Origin: Plotosus lineatus
Taxonomy: Eukaryota; Chordata; Actinopteri; Siluriformes; Plotosidae
NCBI GenBank assembly: GCA_024760905.1
Contig: CM045733.1
Coordinates: 23,216,001-23,280,000 of the forward strand
Direction: 5' to 3'
Length of the DNA: 64,000 nt
Shown: positions 37,307-48,285 of the stretch, in pieces
Position numbering within the stretch: position 1 is the first letter of the stretch
Layout of the letters: each line of letters opens with the position of its first letter
Notes under the pieces: generated by a model
What the model was told of the DNA's origin: nothing
Database searches by the model: none
Seen by the model: the letters and a program-made list of their open reading frames with translations, nothing else
Translations under genes and position numbers: made by a program

Positions 37307-38318
37307 GCCTCCATCTCGCCCTGTCCTCTGCATCTTCTTCTCTTACTCCAATGACCTTCATGTCTTTCTTCACCACATCCATAAATCTCATCTTTGGTCT
37401 TCCTCTAGGGCTTCTGCCTGGTCATTCCAACCTCAGCATCCTACTGCCAATATACTAACTATCCCTCCTCTGTACATGTCTAAACCATCACAATCTAGCC
37501 TCTTTCACTTTGTCTCCTAAACATCTGACATGGGCTGTCCCTCTGATGTACTCATTTCTGATCCTATCCATCCTCGTTACTCCCAGAGAGAACCTCAACA
37601 TTTTCATCTCTGCTACCTCCAGCTCTGCCTCCTGCCTTTTCCTCAGCGCCACTGTTTCTAGGCCATACAACATTGCTGGCCTCACCACCGTCTTGTACAC
37701 TTTTCCTTTCATTCTTGCTGACACTCTCCTATCGCACATCACACCGGACACTTTTTTCCAACCATTCCAGCCTGCCTGCACACGCTTCTTCACCTCTTTT
37801 CCACACTCTCCATTGCTCTGGATTGTTGAGCCTAAGTACTTAAAATCCTCCACCTTCATTATCTCTGCTCCCTATAACATCATCGTTCTCCTGGGTCCTT
37901 CTCATTCACACACATGTATTCTGATTTTCTGCAGCTAACCTTCATTCCTCTCCTTTCCAGGGCATACCACCACCTCTCTAGATTTCCCCTACAGATCACA
38001 ATGTCATCTGCAAACATTATAGTCCATGGAGATTCTTGCCTAACCTCGTCTGTCAGCCTGTCCATCACCATCGCAAACAAGAAGGGGCTCAGAGCTGATC
38101 CTTCATGCAGTCCCACCTCCACCTTGAATTCTTCGGTCACGCCGACAGCACACCTCACCACTGTCTTACATCTCTCATACATGTCCTGCAACACTCTAAC
38201 ATACCTCTCTGCCACTCCAGACTTCCTCATGCAATACCACAGTTCTTTTCTTGGCAGCCCATCATATGCTTTTTCCAGATCCACAAAGGCACAATGCAGT
38301 TTTCTCTGTACTGCTCTA

Positions 38319-38321
<3 letters not shown>
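37241..38321 (-). pseudogene. RTE/BovB-like LINE, 5'-truncated minus copy
   Basis: Non-LTR reverse transcriptase remains. On the minus strand, 38320 to 37880 reads the RT core, with HCAFVDLEKAYDGLPRKE, GLHEGSALSPFLFAMVMD and the active-site block FADDIVIC. After a disruption the C-terminal part follows at 37859-37488, with KVEDFKYLGSTIQSNGE and ARMKGKVYKTVVRPAMLYG. The 3' end is at 37241-37306. About two thirds of the element is missing at the 5' side, where it meets a TA array. It is inactive. Confidence 0.88.

Positions 38322-38377
<56 letters not shown>
38322..38377. repeat. (TA)n between two opposed RTE copies
   Basis: About 55 bp of TA separates the 5' edge of the minus RTE copy from the 5' end of the plus copy. 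Confidence 0.95.
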
Positions 38378-38382
<5 letters not shown>

Positions 38383-38499
38383 CAGCCGTGAGGGGGGGCA
38401 CAAACCAGTGTCTCTCCCTCACGCCGGTCCCAAGCCCGGATAAATGCAGAGGGTTGCGTCAGGAATGGCATCCGGCGTAAAACAAATGCCAAATAAACT

Positions 38500-39384
38500 A
38501 TGCGAATCACAAGAAAGAATGACATACCGGATCGGTCGAGGCCCGGGTTAACAACGACCGCCATCAGTGCTGTCAACCAACAGGGTGCTGATGGAAATTG
38601 GACTACTGTTGGTCGAAGACGTCGAAGAAGGAGAGGCGGGAGGCGTGTCCGTTGCCAGAGAGAGAAGAGGAAAGGCATGAGTCTAGGACTGAAAGTAGGG
38701 ACTTTGAATGTTGGAACTATGGCAGGAAAAGGTAGAGAGCTGGCTGACATGATGCAGAGGAGGAAGGTGGACATACTGTGTGTTCAGGAGACCAGGTGGA
38801 AAGGTAATAAGGCTAGAAGCATAGGAGCAGGGTTTAAGCTGTTTTATCATGGTGTGGATGGGAAGAGAAATGGAGTCAGAGTCATCTTGAAGGAGGAGTT
38901 TGCCAGGAATGTTCGAGAAGTGAAAAGAGTGTCAGACAGAGTGATGAGTCTCAAGTTAGAAATTGAAGGTGTGATGGTCAATGTTGTTAGTGCTTATGCC
39001 CCACAGACAGGATGTGAGCGAGAAGAGAAGGAGAGATTCTGGAGGGAGTTAGATGAAGTGATGCAGAGTACCCCCAGAGGTGAAAGAGTGGTCATTGGGG
39101 CAGACTTCAATGGACATGTTGGTGCAGGAAACAGAGGGGACGAGGAAGTTATGGGTAGGTTTGGTATCCAGGACAGGAACGCAGAAGGACAGATGTTGGT
39201 AGATTTTGCAAAAAGGATGGAAATGGCTGTGGTGAATACTTTCTTCCAGAAGAGAGAGGAGCATAGGGTGACTTATAAAATTGGCGGTAGGAGCACACAG
39301 GTAGACTACATCTTGTGCAGGCGATGTAATTTAAAGGAAGTCAGTGACTGCAAAGTAGTAGTGGGTGAGAGTGTTGCCAAATAG
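38500..39384 (+). pseudogene. RTE endonuclease domain (AP-endonuclease type)
   Basis: The endonuclease nicks target DNA for target-primed reverse transcription. In a 294-codon frame I see TLNVGTM (68-74), the catalytic QETRW (96-100), YAPQ (166-169), ADFNGHVG (201-208) and STQVDYILCR (265-274), the expected order of an APE domain. The frame ends at TAG (39382), then continues in the same frame as HRMVVCRMM. The stop is one C-to-T change from CAG and sits just before the H that probably completes the active site. A long Arg run lies at residues 39-45. The ORF continues at 39391. Confidence 0.88.
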
Positions 39385-40239
39385 CATAGGATGGTGGTGT
39401 GCAGGATGATGCTGATGGTGAGGAAGGTGAAGAAGGCAAAGGCAGAGCAGAAGACAAAGTGGTGGAAGTTGAAAAAGGAAGAGTGTCGGGTTGTCTTCAA
39501 AGAGGAGTTGAAACAGGCTTTGGGTGGTCAGGAAGTGCTTCCAGATGACTGGACAACTACAGCGAATGTGATCAGGGACACAGGTAGGAGAATACTTGGT
39601 GTGTCATCTGGAAGGAAAGTAGATAAGGAGACATGGTGGTGGAATGAGGAAGTGCAGGAGTGTGTACAAAGGAAGAGGTTAGCTAAAAAGAAGTGGGACA
39701 TTGAGAGGACCGAAGAGAGTAAACAGGAGTACAGGGAGACACAGCGTAAGGCAAAGGTAGCAGTGTCAAAGGCCAAACACAGCGCGTTTCATGACTTGTA
39801 TGCTCGGTTGGAAAATAAGGAGGGAGAAAATGATTTATACAGGTTGGCACAGCAGAGAAATAGAGATGGGAAGGACGTGCAGCAAGTTAGATTGATAAAG
39901 GACAGAGAGGGAAATGTATTGACTGACAGAAGTGTGCTGGGAAGATGGAAAGAGTACTTTGAAGAGCTGATGAATGAGGAAAATGAGAGAGAAAAAAGAG
40001 TTGAAGAGGTGACTGTTGAGGACCAGGAAGTAGCAAAGATTAGTAAGGGTGAAGTGAGGAGGGCATTGAAGAGGATGAAGAATGGAAAGGCAGTTGGTCC
40101 TGATGACATACCGGTGGAGGTATGGAAGTGTCTAGGAGAGGTAGCAGTAGATTTTCTGACAAGAACATTCAACAAGGTCTTAGAGAGTGAGAGGATGCCA
40201 GAGGACTGGAGGAGAAGTGTGCTGGTGCCCATTTTTAAG
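39385..40239 (+). pseudogene. RTE linker and reverse-transcriptase N-terminal region
   Basis: This is the same frame as the endonuclease, after the in-frame stop. It encodes a highly charged linker and then the start of the RT domain: EVRRALKRMKNGKAVGPDDIPVE, broken here as KNGKAVGPDDIPVEVWK, and WRRSVLVPIFK. The LVPIFK motif is cut by the insertion at 40240 and resumes at 41459 as LVPIFKNKG. Confidence 0.87.
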
Positions 40240-40715
40240 TACTTCTGATTTCTTCAAACTCTGCCTTGCACATGCAACTCCCACCAAAATATCCAGGTAG
40301 TACATAAATCCTTCTTTATCAGTAAATTTGGCAATTTCTACATCCCCAAATCAGGAAAAAAGTTTGGATGAAATGAAAAAGGCAAAGTAAAAAAGAAAGC
40401 AGTGCTTGCTAAATCTACAGTCGGCCCCCAACTTACGAAATTAACCAGTTCCAGAACCCTTTTCGTAATGTGGGGATTTCGTAAGTAGGGGCCGCACCTT
40501 ACATGTTAAATGCCTAATTCGTTCCAAGTCTCCAGTCTTGGAACTGGATAAACCCCATAAACCCTTTAAAAAGGACAAAAGTACACCAATTTTGTATGAA
40601 ACATGTGTTAAAGGTAAAAGAAAATTATTTATTAAACCATTTAAACATTTTATTAACATATTAAACCATTTTATGAACATATTTATTAATCAAACTATTA
40701 TTCAACATTTTTTAT

Positions 40716-40718
<3 letters not shown>

Positions 40719-40785
<67 letters not shown>

Positions 40786-40818
40786 CTCTCTCTCTCTCTC
40801 TCTCTCGCTCGCTCTCTT
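40719..40818. repeat. (CA)n-(CT)n compound microsatellite
   Basis: About 65 bp of CA is followed by CT repeats with CGCT interruptions, inside the 1.2 kb insertion. Confidence 0.96.
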
Positions 40819-41027
40819 TTCTCTCGCTCTCTCTTTATCTCGCTCACAAGACGCTGCAGTGGCCACGCCCACAAGGCGTGGAATTCAAAGCGCATTCCTG
40901 CTTGACAAACTCAACTTTAATTTGATTCCTTGAGGGATCGGAATTCCAGATGAGCTCAAATGCACCCACATTTATTAAACATTTACTGAATTAAACAACT
41001 TAAAAAACTAAAAACTAAAGCATTATT

Positions 41028-41032
<5 letters not shown>

Positions 41033-41063
<31 letters not shown>

Positions 41064-41103
41064 CTCTTTCTCTCTCTCTCTCTCTCTCTCGCTCTCTCTC
41101 TTT
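41033..41103. repeat. (CT)n microsatellite
   Basis: A CT array with interruptions between the two copies of the 170-bp unit. Confidence 0.95.
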
Positions 41104-41458
41104 TGCGCGCACGCTGCGGGCCACGCCCACAAGACATAAATTCAAAGCGCATTCCCTGCTTGACAAACTCAACTTTAATTTGATTCTTTGAGGGATCAGA
41201 ATTCCAGATGAGCTCAAATGCACCCACATTTATTAAACATTTACTGAATTAAAACAACTTAAAAAACTACACTAAAAACTAAAGAGTGAAGCATCCTTCT
41301 GTCTCTATCTGGGAGGCCAGCGGGGCGGGATGTTGAGAGACAGCCAGTGAGAGAGCAACTCCCGTGTTGATTGGCACGTTTGAATTTTGAATTTATTTTC
41401 GTAAGAGGGGGTTGTTTCGTATCTCGGGGACGGAGAGTTTTCGTAAAATGGAGATTTT

Positions 41459-42733
41459 GTGCTTGTGCCCATTTTTAAGAACAAGGGAGATGTGCAGAGT
41501 TGTGGCAACTACAGAGGGATAAAGTTGATGAGCCATACGATGAAGTTATGGGAAAGAATAGTGGAAGCTAGACTAAGGGCAGAGGTCAGCATTTGTGAAC
41601 AACCGTTTGGTTTCATGCCAAGAAAGAGCACCACAGATACAGTGTTTGCCTTGAGGATGTTAATGGAGAAGTACAGAGAAGGTCAAAGGGAGCTGCATTG
41701 TGCCTTTGTGGATCTGGAGAAAGCATATGACAGGGTGCCGAGAGAAGAACTGTGGTATTGCATGAGGAAGTCTGGAGTGGCAGAGAAGTATGTTAGAGTA
41801 GTGCAGGACATGTCTGAGAGATGTAAGACAGTGGTGAGGTGTGCTGTCGGTGTGACACAAGAGTTCAAGGTGGAGGTGGGACTGCATCAAGGGTCAGCTC
41901 TCAGCCCCTTCCTATTTGCTATGGTGATGGACAGGCTAACAGACAAGATTAGACAAGAATCTCCATGGACTATGATGTTTGCAGATGACATTGTGATCTG
42001 TAGTGAGAGCAGAGAACAAGTGCAGGAAAATCTAGAGAGGTGGAGGTATGCACTGGAAAGGAGGGGAATGAAGATTAGCCTCAGTAAGACAGAATACATG
42101 TGCATGAATGACAAGGACCCAAGAGGAACGGTGAGATTACAGGGAGCAGAGATAAGTAAGGTGGAGGATTTTAAGTACTTAGGCTCAACAATCCAGAGCA
42201 ATGGAGAGTGTGGAAAAGAGGTCAAGAAGCGTGTGCAGGCAGGTTGGAATGGTTGGAGAAAAGTGTCCGGTGTGATGTGTGATAGGAAGGTATCGGCAAG
42301 AATGAAAGGAAAAGTGTACAAGACGGTGTTGAGGCCAACGATGTTGTATGGTTTAGAGACAGTGGCCCTGGGGAAAAGACAGGAGGCAGAGCTGGAGGTA
42401 GCAGAGATGAAAATGTTGAGGTTCTCTTTGGGAGTAACGAGGATGGATAGGATCAGGAATGAACACATCAGAGAGACAGCACATGTAAGACATTTTGGAG
42501 ACAAAGTCAGAGAGGCTAGATTGAGATGGTTTGGACACGTACAGAGGAGGGATAGTGAGTATATTGGTAATAGGATGCTGAGGCTGGAACTACCAGGCAA
42601 AAGGCCTAGAGGAAGACCAAAGATACGATTCACGGATGTGGTGAAGGAGGACATGAAGGTTGTTGGTGTAAGAGAAGAAGATGCAAAGGATAGGGTGAGA
42701 TGGAGGCAGATGATTCGCTGTGGCGACCCCTGA
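41459..42733 (+). pseudogene. RTE reverse-transcriptase domain (long open frame)
   Basis: Reverse transcriptase core and C-terminal region in an intact 424-codon frame (its apparent start is only the insertion edge). Motifs: GNYRGIKLMSHTMKLWER (16-33), PFGFMPRKSTTD (49-60), HCAFVDLEKAYDRVP (80-94, catalytic Asp), GLHQGSALSPFLF (141-153), the active-site MMFADDIVIC (172-181), and the C-terminal VEDFKYLGSTIQSNGE. The stop TGA lies inside the conserved 3' end. The frame is open, but the LINE as a whole is broken. Host annotation pipelines may mislabel it as a gene. Confidence 0.92.
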
Positions 42734-42758
42734 AGGGAAAAACCGAAAGGAAAAGAAG

Positions 42759-42774
42759 ATATATATATATATAT

Positions 42775-42805
<31 letters not shown>

Positions 42806-42806
42806 A
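42759..42806. repeat. (TA)n-(GA)n at the RTE 3' end
   Basis: A short TA and GA array directly follows the LINE 3' end. Confidence 0.93.
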
Positions 42807-42870
42807 TTTTCTGAGTAGATCCTTCCGTAAGAGAGTGCTCAATACTTTTTCGTCGAGCAAATAAAAATAA

Positions 42871-43017
42871 AAATAAAAGGACAGGACAAAGACTTTCTAT
42901 TGAAACTTCATTTATCACTACAGATCTGTTTTGAGGGGTAGTGAAACCATCCTCTCTCTTCAGGTGATTACAGATGATGAAGTTTCAATAGAAAGTCTTT
43001 GTCCTGTCCTTTTATTT
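42871..43017. repeat. perfect 41-bp inverted repeat, 65-bp loop
   Basis: The left arm 42871-42911 (AAATAAAAGGACAGGACAAA ... AACTTCAT) and right arm 42977-43017 are exact reverse complements. The loop has no recognised content. The right arm leads into a TA array. It may be a small foldback or MITE. Confidence 0.9.
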
Positions 43018-43018
43018 A

Positions 43019-43097
<79 letters not shown>
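43016..43097. repeat. (TA)n microsatellite
   Basis: A TA array after the inverted repeat. Confidence 0.96.
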
Positions 43098-43102
<5 letters not shown>

Positions 43103-43200
43103 TGAGCCCTTAACCTTCAATTGCTTAGGTGTATAAAGAAAAATACTAATTGTAAGTTGCTCTAGATAAGAGCATCTTCTAAATGCTGTAATTGTAAATG
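43103..43200 (+). mobile_element. SINE E tail fragment
   Basis: Contains GAGCCCTTAACCTTCAATTG, then TTGTAAGTTGCTCTAGATAA and GAGCATCTTCTAAATGCTGT, the reverse of the start of the copy at 30164. The head was lost at the TA array. Confidence 0.65.
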
Positions 43201-43263
43201 ACCACCACCAACCAGGGAGAGGAACACCTACATCTTTACAAACTGTTGTGCATGTGTATGTAG

Positions 43264-43571
43264 GTAAAGGTAAAGTCTGTTGGGCTTTTTACACCCGAGC
43301 CATAGTGGCTCATCAGGCCGGTACTTATCCCCAGTTTCTGTCGTGTGAAGAAACTAGGAGTTCAACTCCTCCTGGATTGGACGCTAGTCCATTGCAGGTT
43401 ACCTTCCCAGTATATTTTACTGGTACCCATTTATACTGCTGGGTGAACAGAGGCACACTTGTGGTGAAGACCTTGCCCAGGAGTCTTAGCACAGTGGAGG
43501 TCCAACTGGGAATTGAACTCACAACCTCCTGATCATGAGCCCAGCACTCTAACCACTACACCACCGGCCCC
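43264..43571 (-). mobile_element. SINE B, full length
   Basis: On the plus strand it runs from the reversed tail (GTAAAGTCTGTTGGGC) through CCTTCCCAGTATATTTTACT to the reversed head (AACCACTACACCACCGGCCC). This is the best-kept SINE B copy in the window. Confidence 0.85.
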
Positions 43572-43575
43572 AACA

Positions 43576-45619
43576 TATGTATGTAGGACCAGCCTAAAAC
43601 GTGCTATCCAATCCTTGTATGAATAAGTTCAGATTCCCATGATTGTTAGAGGTCAGTGTGGATGACGGAGAAGTGAGCATATGCCATTCCTTCCTGCTGT
43701 GGAAGCTTGGCCAGTTAGTTCCCATGGTCTCCCAGTTACGGATGGCTGAGGGATTAACCTGGATATGAACCCATCCAGGAGCCATACGGTGTAAAACTTT
43801 GTATGTATAATGATCAGTGAATGTGTCTCATACTCAGTAATTCAGAGTCTGTGGTGCTGAAACTCTCGAATCGCTGTCATGAGAAACAGATCTTTAGGAA
43901 AGAGGACAATAACTAAAGTGAATAAAAGCCTATACTTTTACCCCAAACAGTTTACAATTTGTTCTGTCCCTTTCTTGATTATTTTTATTTTACTTAGAAA
44001 TTGCCAATCGCCTTTTGTATTTGGTTTGTGTGTATAAAAATAACCAATGCTACCCATTGTTAGTGAATTTTTGAATTTTAAATATGTATATTCACATATG
44101 TGTATTCTTTGAATATTCGTATATTCTTTGAATGTTAATATGTCAGTGTGATGGCATTCCATGGAATTATTACTGTCAGGAAATACAGTTTTAGTGTTAC
44201 TGTTTATGTGTGTAATAATCATTGTGTTATACTCATTTGCATTCTCAATATTAGAATTTGTCAGTGGCAGCCATGATGATTTCGAATGGTGTCCAAGGCA
44301 TACGCCTCTTGAAGCCATGACCCCCTTTTGTCTCCTCGTTCTCATTCTTTTTTTATCTGTTTCGTTCAGAATTTGCTTTATGAATAGTCTAATCCTATCC
44401 CCATGCTTATTTTCCTCTCAGTCAAAAAGAGGTTGGTAATTGAGGATAAAATGGAAACAAATGAGATATCGTGTTGTTTCTGGTAGCAGTTAAAGTGTAC
44501 TTAGCATGCAAGATTAATGTAAGCAAATCAATAGGCTGAGTGAGTATTTATAACATAGGAATGGATGTAAATTGGGTAAGTGTGTAATGGCATAATGTAA
44601 AAATAAAATATTTGGAAAATATATTTGTGGATCTTTTGCAAAATCAATATCATGGAAATGTAATCATGTTTTGAGAGGTCTTTCACACACCACCTTCTCA
44701 TGCCAACCCGCTCAAGCCTCTAACCACCTCTCAGTTACCCCATGTAAAATGTTCTATATCTGCCACCGCTCTATAGTATGTCTCTTGCTATAGCAAGAGA
44801 TATTACAGGACACAGTCTTATCTTATGCTGGGACACAGGTCAGAATATGCCTATGTCTTTGTATTTTGACATATAACTCAATTTATTTATGTCTTTACTG
44901 TCATCGGTCCCAGTTGCTTAGTCAGTTTACCCTCTGGCAGCAGGACAAGAATACATAATCATTCCCCCTGCCCTTTTCTGAGACATTTTAATCTTGGCTG
45001 ACAGCCAAAAAGTAATTGCTTTACCCTTCCATGGAGCAGCATTGACTTGATATTGAAAAAATATTGAGATAACTGTGATGTAATTCTATGCCAAGGTCAT
45101 GGCTCGTTTCCCCCTATCTCCTTCTTAAAGCTCAGGGCAAATGTGTCTGAATACAAATGAACATGCATTGAAAGGACCAGAAATTCTATTAAAATTTCCA
45201 TTATTCATACAAATAAGGAAAATAATTATAAAAAATATAGCAATCTTAAAAAAATAATCATAACCTTTCTGTAAATCTAATGTAACTGAAAATCGCCTAT
45301 TTATTTTAGAGATTGATTTTATTTAAAAAAAATAAATGTTTTCCAGCATTTGTATGGTTTAAATGTCTGCGGGAATGATGTCTGGAAATAGCAATCTGAC
45401 TTTCCCACCTAGTATAATCCCACTGGTATATAATAATTAATTAAGCCATTGTTCATAAATTAATAATAAATGGCACCTTTGTCTACTACTCAATTGATTT
45501 AACTTTAAAGTTTCATATTTGTAAATTTAAATATTTATCCTTTTACCTTTTTTTATCATAGCTCTAAAAATCTCAAACATGTATCATTATTAATCTTAAT
45601 AATACAATAATAAACACAG
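43576..45619. other. intron sequence, no recognisable feature (2 kb)
   Basis: Mostly AT-rich. The block 43600-43800 has a tRNA-B-box-like GGTTCATATCC on the minus strand and could be an old SINE, but I cannot place it. Confidence 0.4.
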
Positions 45620-45735
45620 TCATTCATGTTCTGAACTGCTTAATCCTAAGTAAGATTGCAGGAAAAGTGGTGCCTATCTTTACTGACTTCAGGGGAGGGC
45701 AAAATACATCCTGGACAGCTTACCAGGCCTTCGTA
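45620..45735 (-). mobile_element. L2-type SINE tail fragment
   Basis: On the plus strand: CATTCATGTTCTGAACTGCT TAATCC, then CATCCTGGACAGCTTACCAG GCC. Diverged. Confidence 0.6.
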
Positions 45736-45846
45736 GCAGGCTAAACTTAAATGGCCTTATTGAACTATGAAATTGCTTTACATTTTTCAAAAACTATCAA
45801 GTGAATCCAAGGAAATATAAAAATCACTTAGTTTATTTCATCAACA

Positions 45847-46073
45847 GTTCATTTTCTGTATACGCTTAATCCTAATTGTCACGGGGAGGCTGGCGCCCAT
45901 CCCAGCCGACTCCGGGCGAGGGCAGAGTACACGCTGGACAGCCCGCCAGGCCATCGTAGGGCGGATACACACTGATGGCTTTGCAGCTACTCTCGTTGAA
46001 AGTCAGCAATGGTTCTTTTCCATGAACCTCACACCATAGACAGCGAGAGACATGGCCAGCCTTTGATAACCCA
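45847..46073 (-). mobile_element. SINE A, L2-type tail, head missing
   Basis: On the plus strand: CATTTTCTGTATACGCTTAA, CCGACTCCGGGCGAGGGCAG, GAAAGTCAGCAATGGTTC, ACCATAGACAGCGAGAGAC. CpGs are well kept, so this copy may be fairly young. Confidence 0.87.
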
Positions 46074-46150
46074 AAGAGCATGGGGATGTGGTTGCAAATA
46101 AAATAGTTTTTGAATAGTTTTATAATAGAAAATAGATCAGGCAGACAAAT

Positions 46151-46449
<299 letters not shown>

Positions 46450-46746
46450 CCCACTAAGCATGAGTTAACTACCAAGCAAAATTTTAGTTTCGAGATTAAT
46501 ATAATCCTGTATTTAAAAAAAATTAATAATAAATCAAAGTCAGGTATGTGAAGTGAAAGAGTTTAAGTTTGAAGTTTGAAGTTAAAGTTTAAATGTCAGA
46601 TAACTTAAAGTTTAGAAAATAGACCTAGGTATAGGTAAATAGGCATTTTGCATATCTATTATCCATAGGTAGACAGATACAACGCGGGCAAAATCCAAAG
46701 TGATGCTCAAGGCACAGTCCATACACAGCATTAAGCACTAACAAGC

Positions 46747-46985
46747 GAGAGCCGAGTGCAGCCTGGACAGCTCGCCAGGCCATCGCAGGGCAGAAACATG
46801 CCGACAGTTATGCAGCCTACTCTTGTCGAAAGTCAGCAATGGTTCTTTTACATGCCTCACACCATAGACAGTGAGAGACATGGCCACTCTTTGATAGCCC
46901 AGTTAGCTTCACTGGGGGGACAATGACAACTGCTTGAGAATGGGGCTTGAAACCCCAAACTTGGGATCAGTGATCCAGCACACCT
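46747..46985 (-). mobile_element. SINE A, partial
   Basis: On the plus strand: GAGAGCCGAGTGCAGCCTGG, TCGAAAGTCAGCAATGGTTC, CATAGACAGTGAGAGACATG and a head part GAAACCCCAAACTTGGGATC AGTGATCCAGCA. Confidence 0.82.
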
Positions 46986-47523
46986 GAAGTTGAAACAAGG
47001 AAATGGATTCTGCTTCTCATCTGTAGATGCAGTACTAATGCACGAGGCTTGGCATGATGCATCAATGGTACTACAGGATCAATACTTTGCACCAAGCGAA
47101 TATAACAGTGGCTTTTTTAAAGGTGAGGGTGGTAATTAGATCAAGTGCAAGCAAGTATGTCAGTGAACATGTGAAATGAATGCCAAAAGTTATGCTATTA
47201 GGATTGAGTTGCTGGGATGTGCAGTGCTATGCAAGAGTATTGCTGGAATGGGCTGGTGATCTGATGCACTATCTTCTAGAACATATTAAATAATACAGTG
47301 ACTTATACATAGTCAAAACAGCTCAGCACTATGAAATAGCCTCATCATTAAACTAATGATACTCGAAGAAAAGCAAAATTTTAAAAACCTTTTCAGCACC
47401 AAACATCTTCTTGTTCTTATTCAAGAACATTATTCTTATTCTTATTTCCACTACCATGAAGGTCACGGTGCAAAACAAACAAACAAACCAAAAAAAAAAC
47501 CAACCATGATCAAGTTCATAATA

Positions 47524-47780
47524 TAGGCAGTAGTGGCCCTGTGGTATGGTGCTGGATTACCGATGCCATGTTTGGCTGTTCAAGCCCCACTGTCAATGGT
47601 TGTCACTGCTGTCCCCCCAATGCAGCAAATTGGGTAATCACAAGCCAGCCATGTCTCTCACTGTCTGTTGTGAGAGGCTGTAAAAGAACAATTGCTGACT
47701 TTCATCAAGCTTGGGCTACATCGCTGTCACAGGGTGTACTCTGCCGTTGCCCAGAGTTGACTGAGATGGGCACCATTCTC
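47524..47780 (+). mobile_element. SINE A, L2-type tail (first of a tandem pair)
   Basis: A diverged head (GGCAGTAGTGGCCCTGTGGT) is followed by body and a tail that stops at GAGATGGGCACCATTC. The next copy follows at once. Confidence 0.78.
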
Positions 47781-48056
47781 AACGGGTTGTCACTGGCCCC
47801 CCAGTGCAGCTAACTGAGCTCTCAAAGGCTGGCCATGTTGCTCACTGTCTATGGTGAGAGGCATGTAAAAGAACCATTGCTGACTGTTGTCAAGAGTAGG
47901 CTGCATAGCCGTCAGTGTGTTTCTGCTCTGCAATGGCCTGGCAAGCTGTCCAGGGTGTACTTTGCCCTTGCCCAGTATTGGCTGAGATGGGTGCCAGCCT
48001 CTTCGCAACCCTAAATTATTAATAGGATTAAGTATTTCAGAAAACAAATGAATGAA
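47781..48056 (+). mobile_element. SINE A, L2-type tail (second of a tandem pair)
   Basis: The copy starts inside the body (GGGTTGTCACTGGCCCCCCA) and has a complete L2-type tail ending AATAGGATTAAGTATTTC. The missing head suggests recombination between two SINE A copies, or a second insertion. Confidence 0.78.
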
Positions 48057-48144
48057 AGTTAATAATATTGGTATTAAATATAATTAGCCATTATGATATT
48101 GTTTACTAAGTTAGACTGATTTATATTAAGATATGTAAATAGCA

Positions 48145-48285
48145 GTGCAGGGTGTGATGGCTCAGAGTTCAGCACGGTCACCTCACACTATGACAGTTCA
48201 GTATTTGAATCTTGGCCAAGGATGTTTCTGTGTGGCGTTGACATGTTCTCCCCACACTTGTGTGGATTTCCTCCCAGTAAGGTCT
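48145..48285 (+). mobile_element. SINE C, 5' part
   Basis: Head-like GGGTGTGATGGCTCAGAGTT and CAGTATTTGAATC are followed by GATGTTTCTGTGTGGCGTTG and CATGTTCTCCCCACACTTG. The 3' half is missing. Confidence 0.65.

Larger units (their letters stand above)
40240..41458. mobile_element. 1.2 kb insertion in the RTE LINE, with 21-bp TSD
   Basis: The 21-bp flanks at 40219-40239 and 41459-41479 (both ending GTGCCCATTTTTAAG) differ at one base and duplicate RTE coding sequence. So the element was intact when hit. The insert has a CAGTCGGCCCCCAACTTACG block at 40421, CA and CT repeats, and two copies of a roughly 170-bp unit (40858-41022 and 41112-41283, sharing CGCATTCC, GACAAACTCAACTTTAATTT and ATGAGCTCAAATGCACCCAC). 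There is no transposase and no poly(A). The family is unknown. Confidence 0.82.
38378..42760 (+). mobile_element. RTE/BovB-like LINE, nearly full length, interrupted
   Basis: This LINE spans a 5' leader from about 38378, an endonuclease-reverse transcriptase frame and a very short 3' end (GATGATTCGCTGTGGCGACC ... AAAGGAAAAGAAGA) joined to a TA/GA repeat, as is usual for RTE elements. It is disabled by one stop codon at 39382-39384 and by a 1.2 kb insertion (40240-41458). Without these the frame would be nearly continuous. The 5' leader (38450-38509) and the 3' end recur together as the tail of SINE A. Confidence 0.9.

Noticed and set aside
38500..42733. A host gene of the 'craniofacial development protein 2-like' kind
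   Set aside because: Automatic annotation often gives this name to RTE endonuclease frames. The motifs, the 3' end and the multicopy nature identify a LINE.
41887..42918. 343-codon minus-strand frame opposite the RTE reverse transcriptase
   Set aside because: It is an antisense shadow of the RT frame with low-complexity Ser/Leu-rich sequence and no motif of its own.
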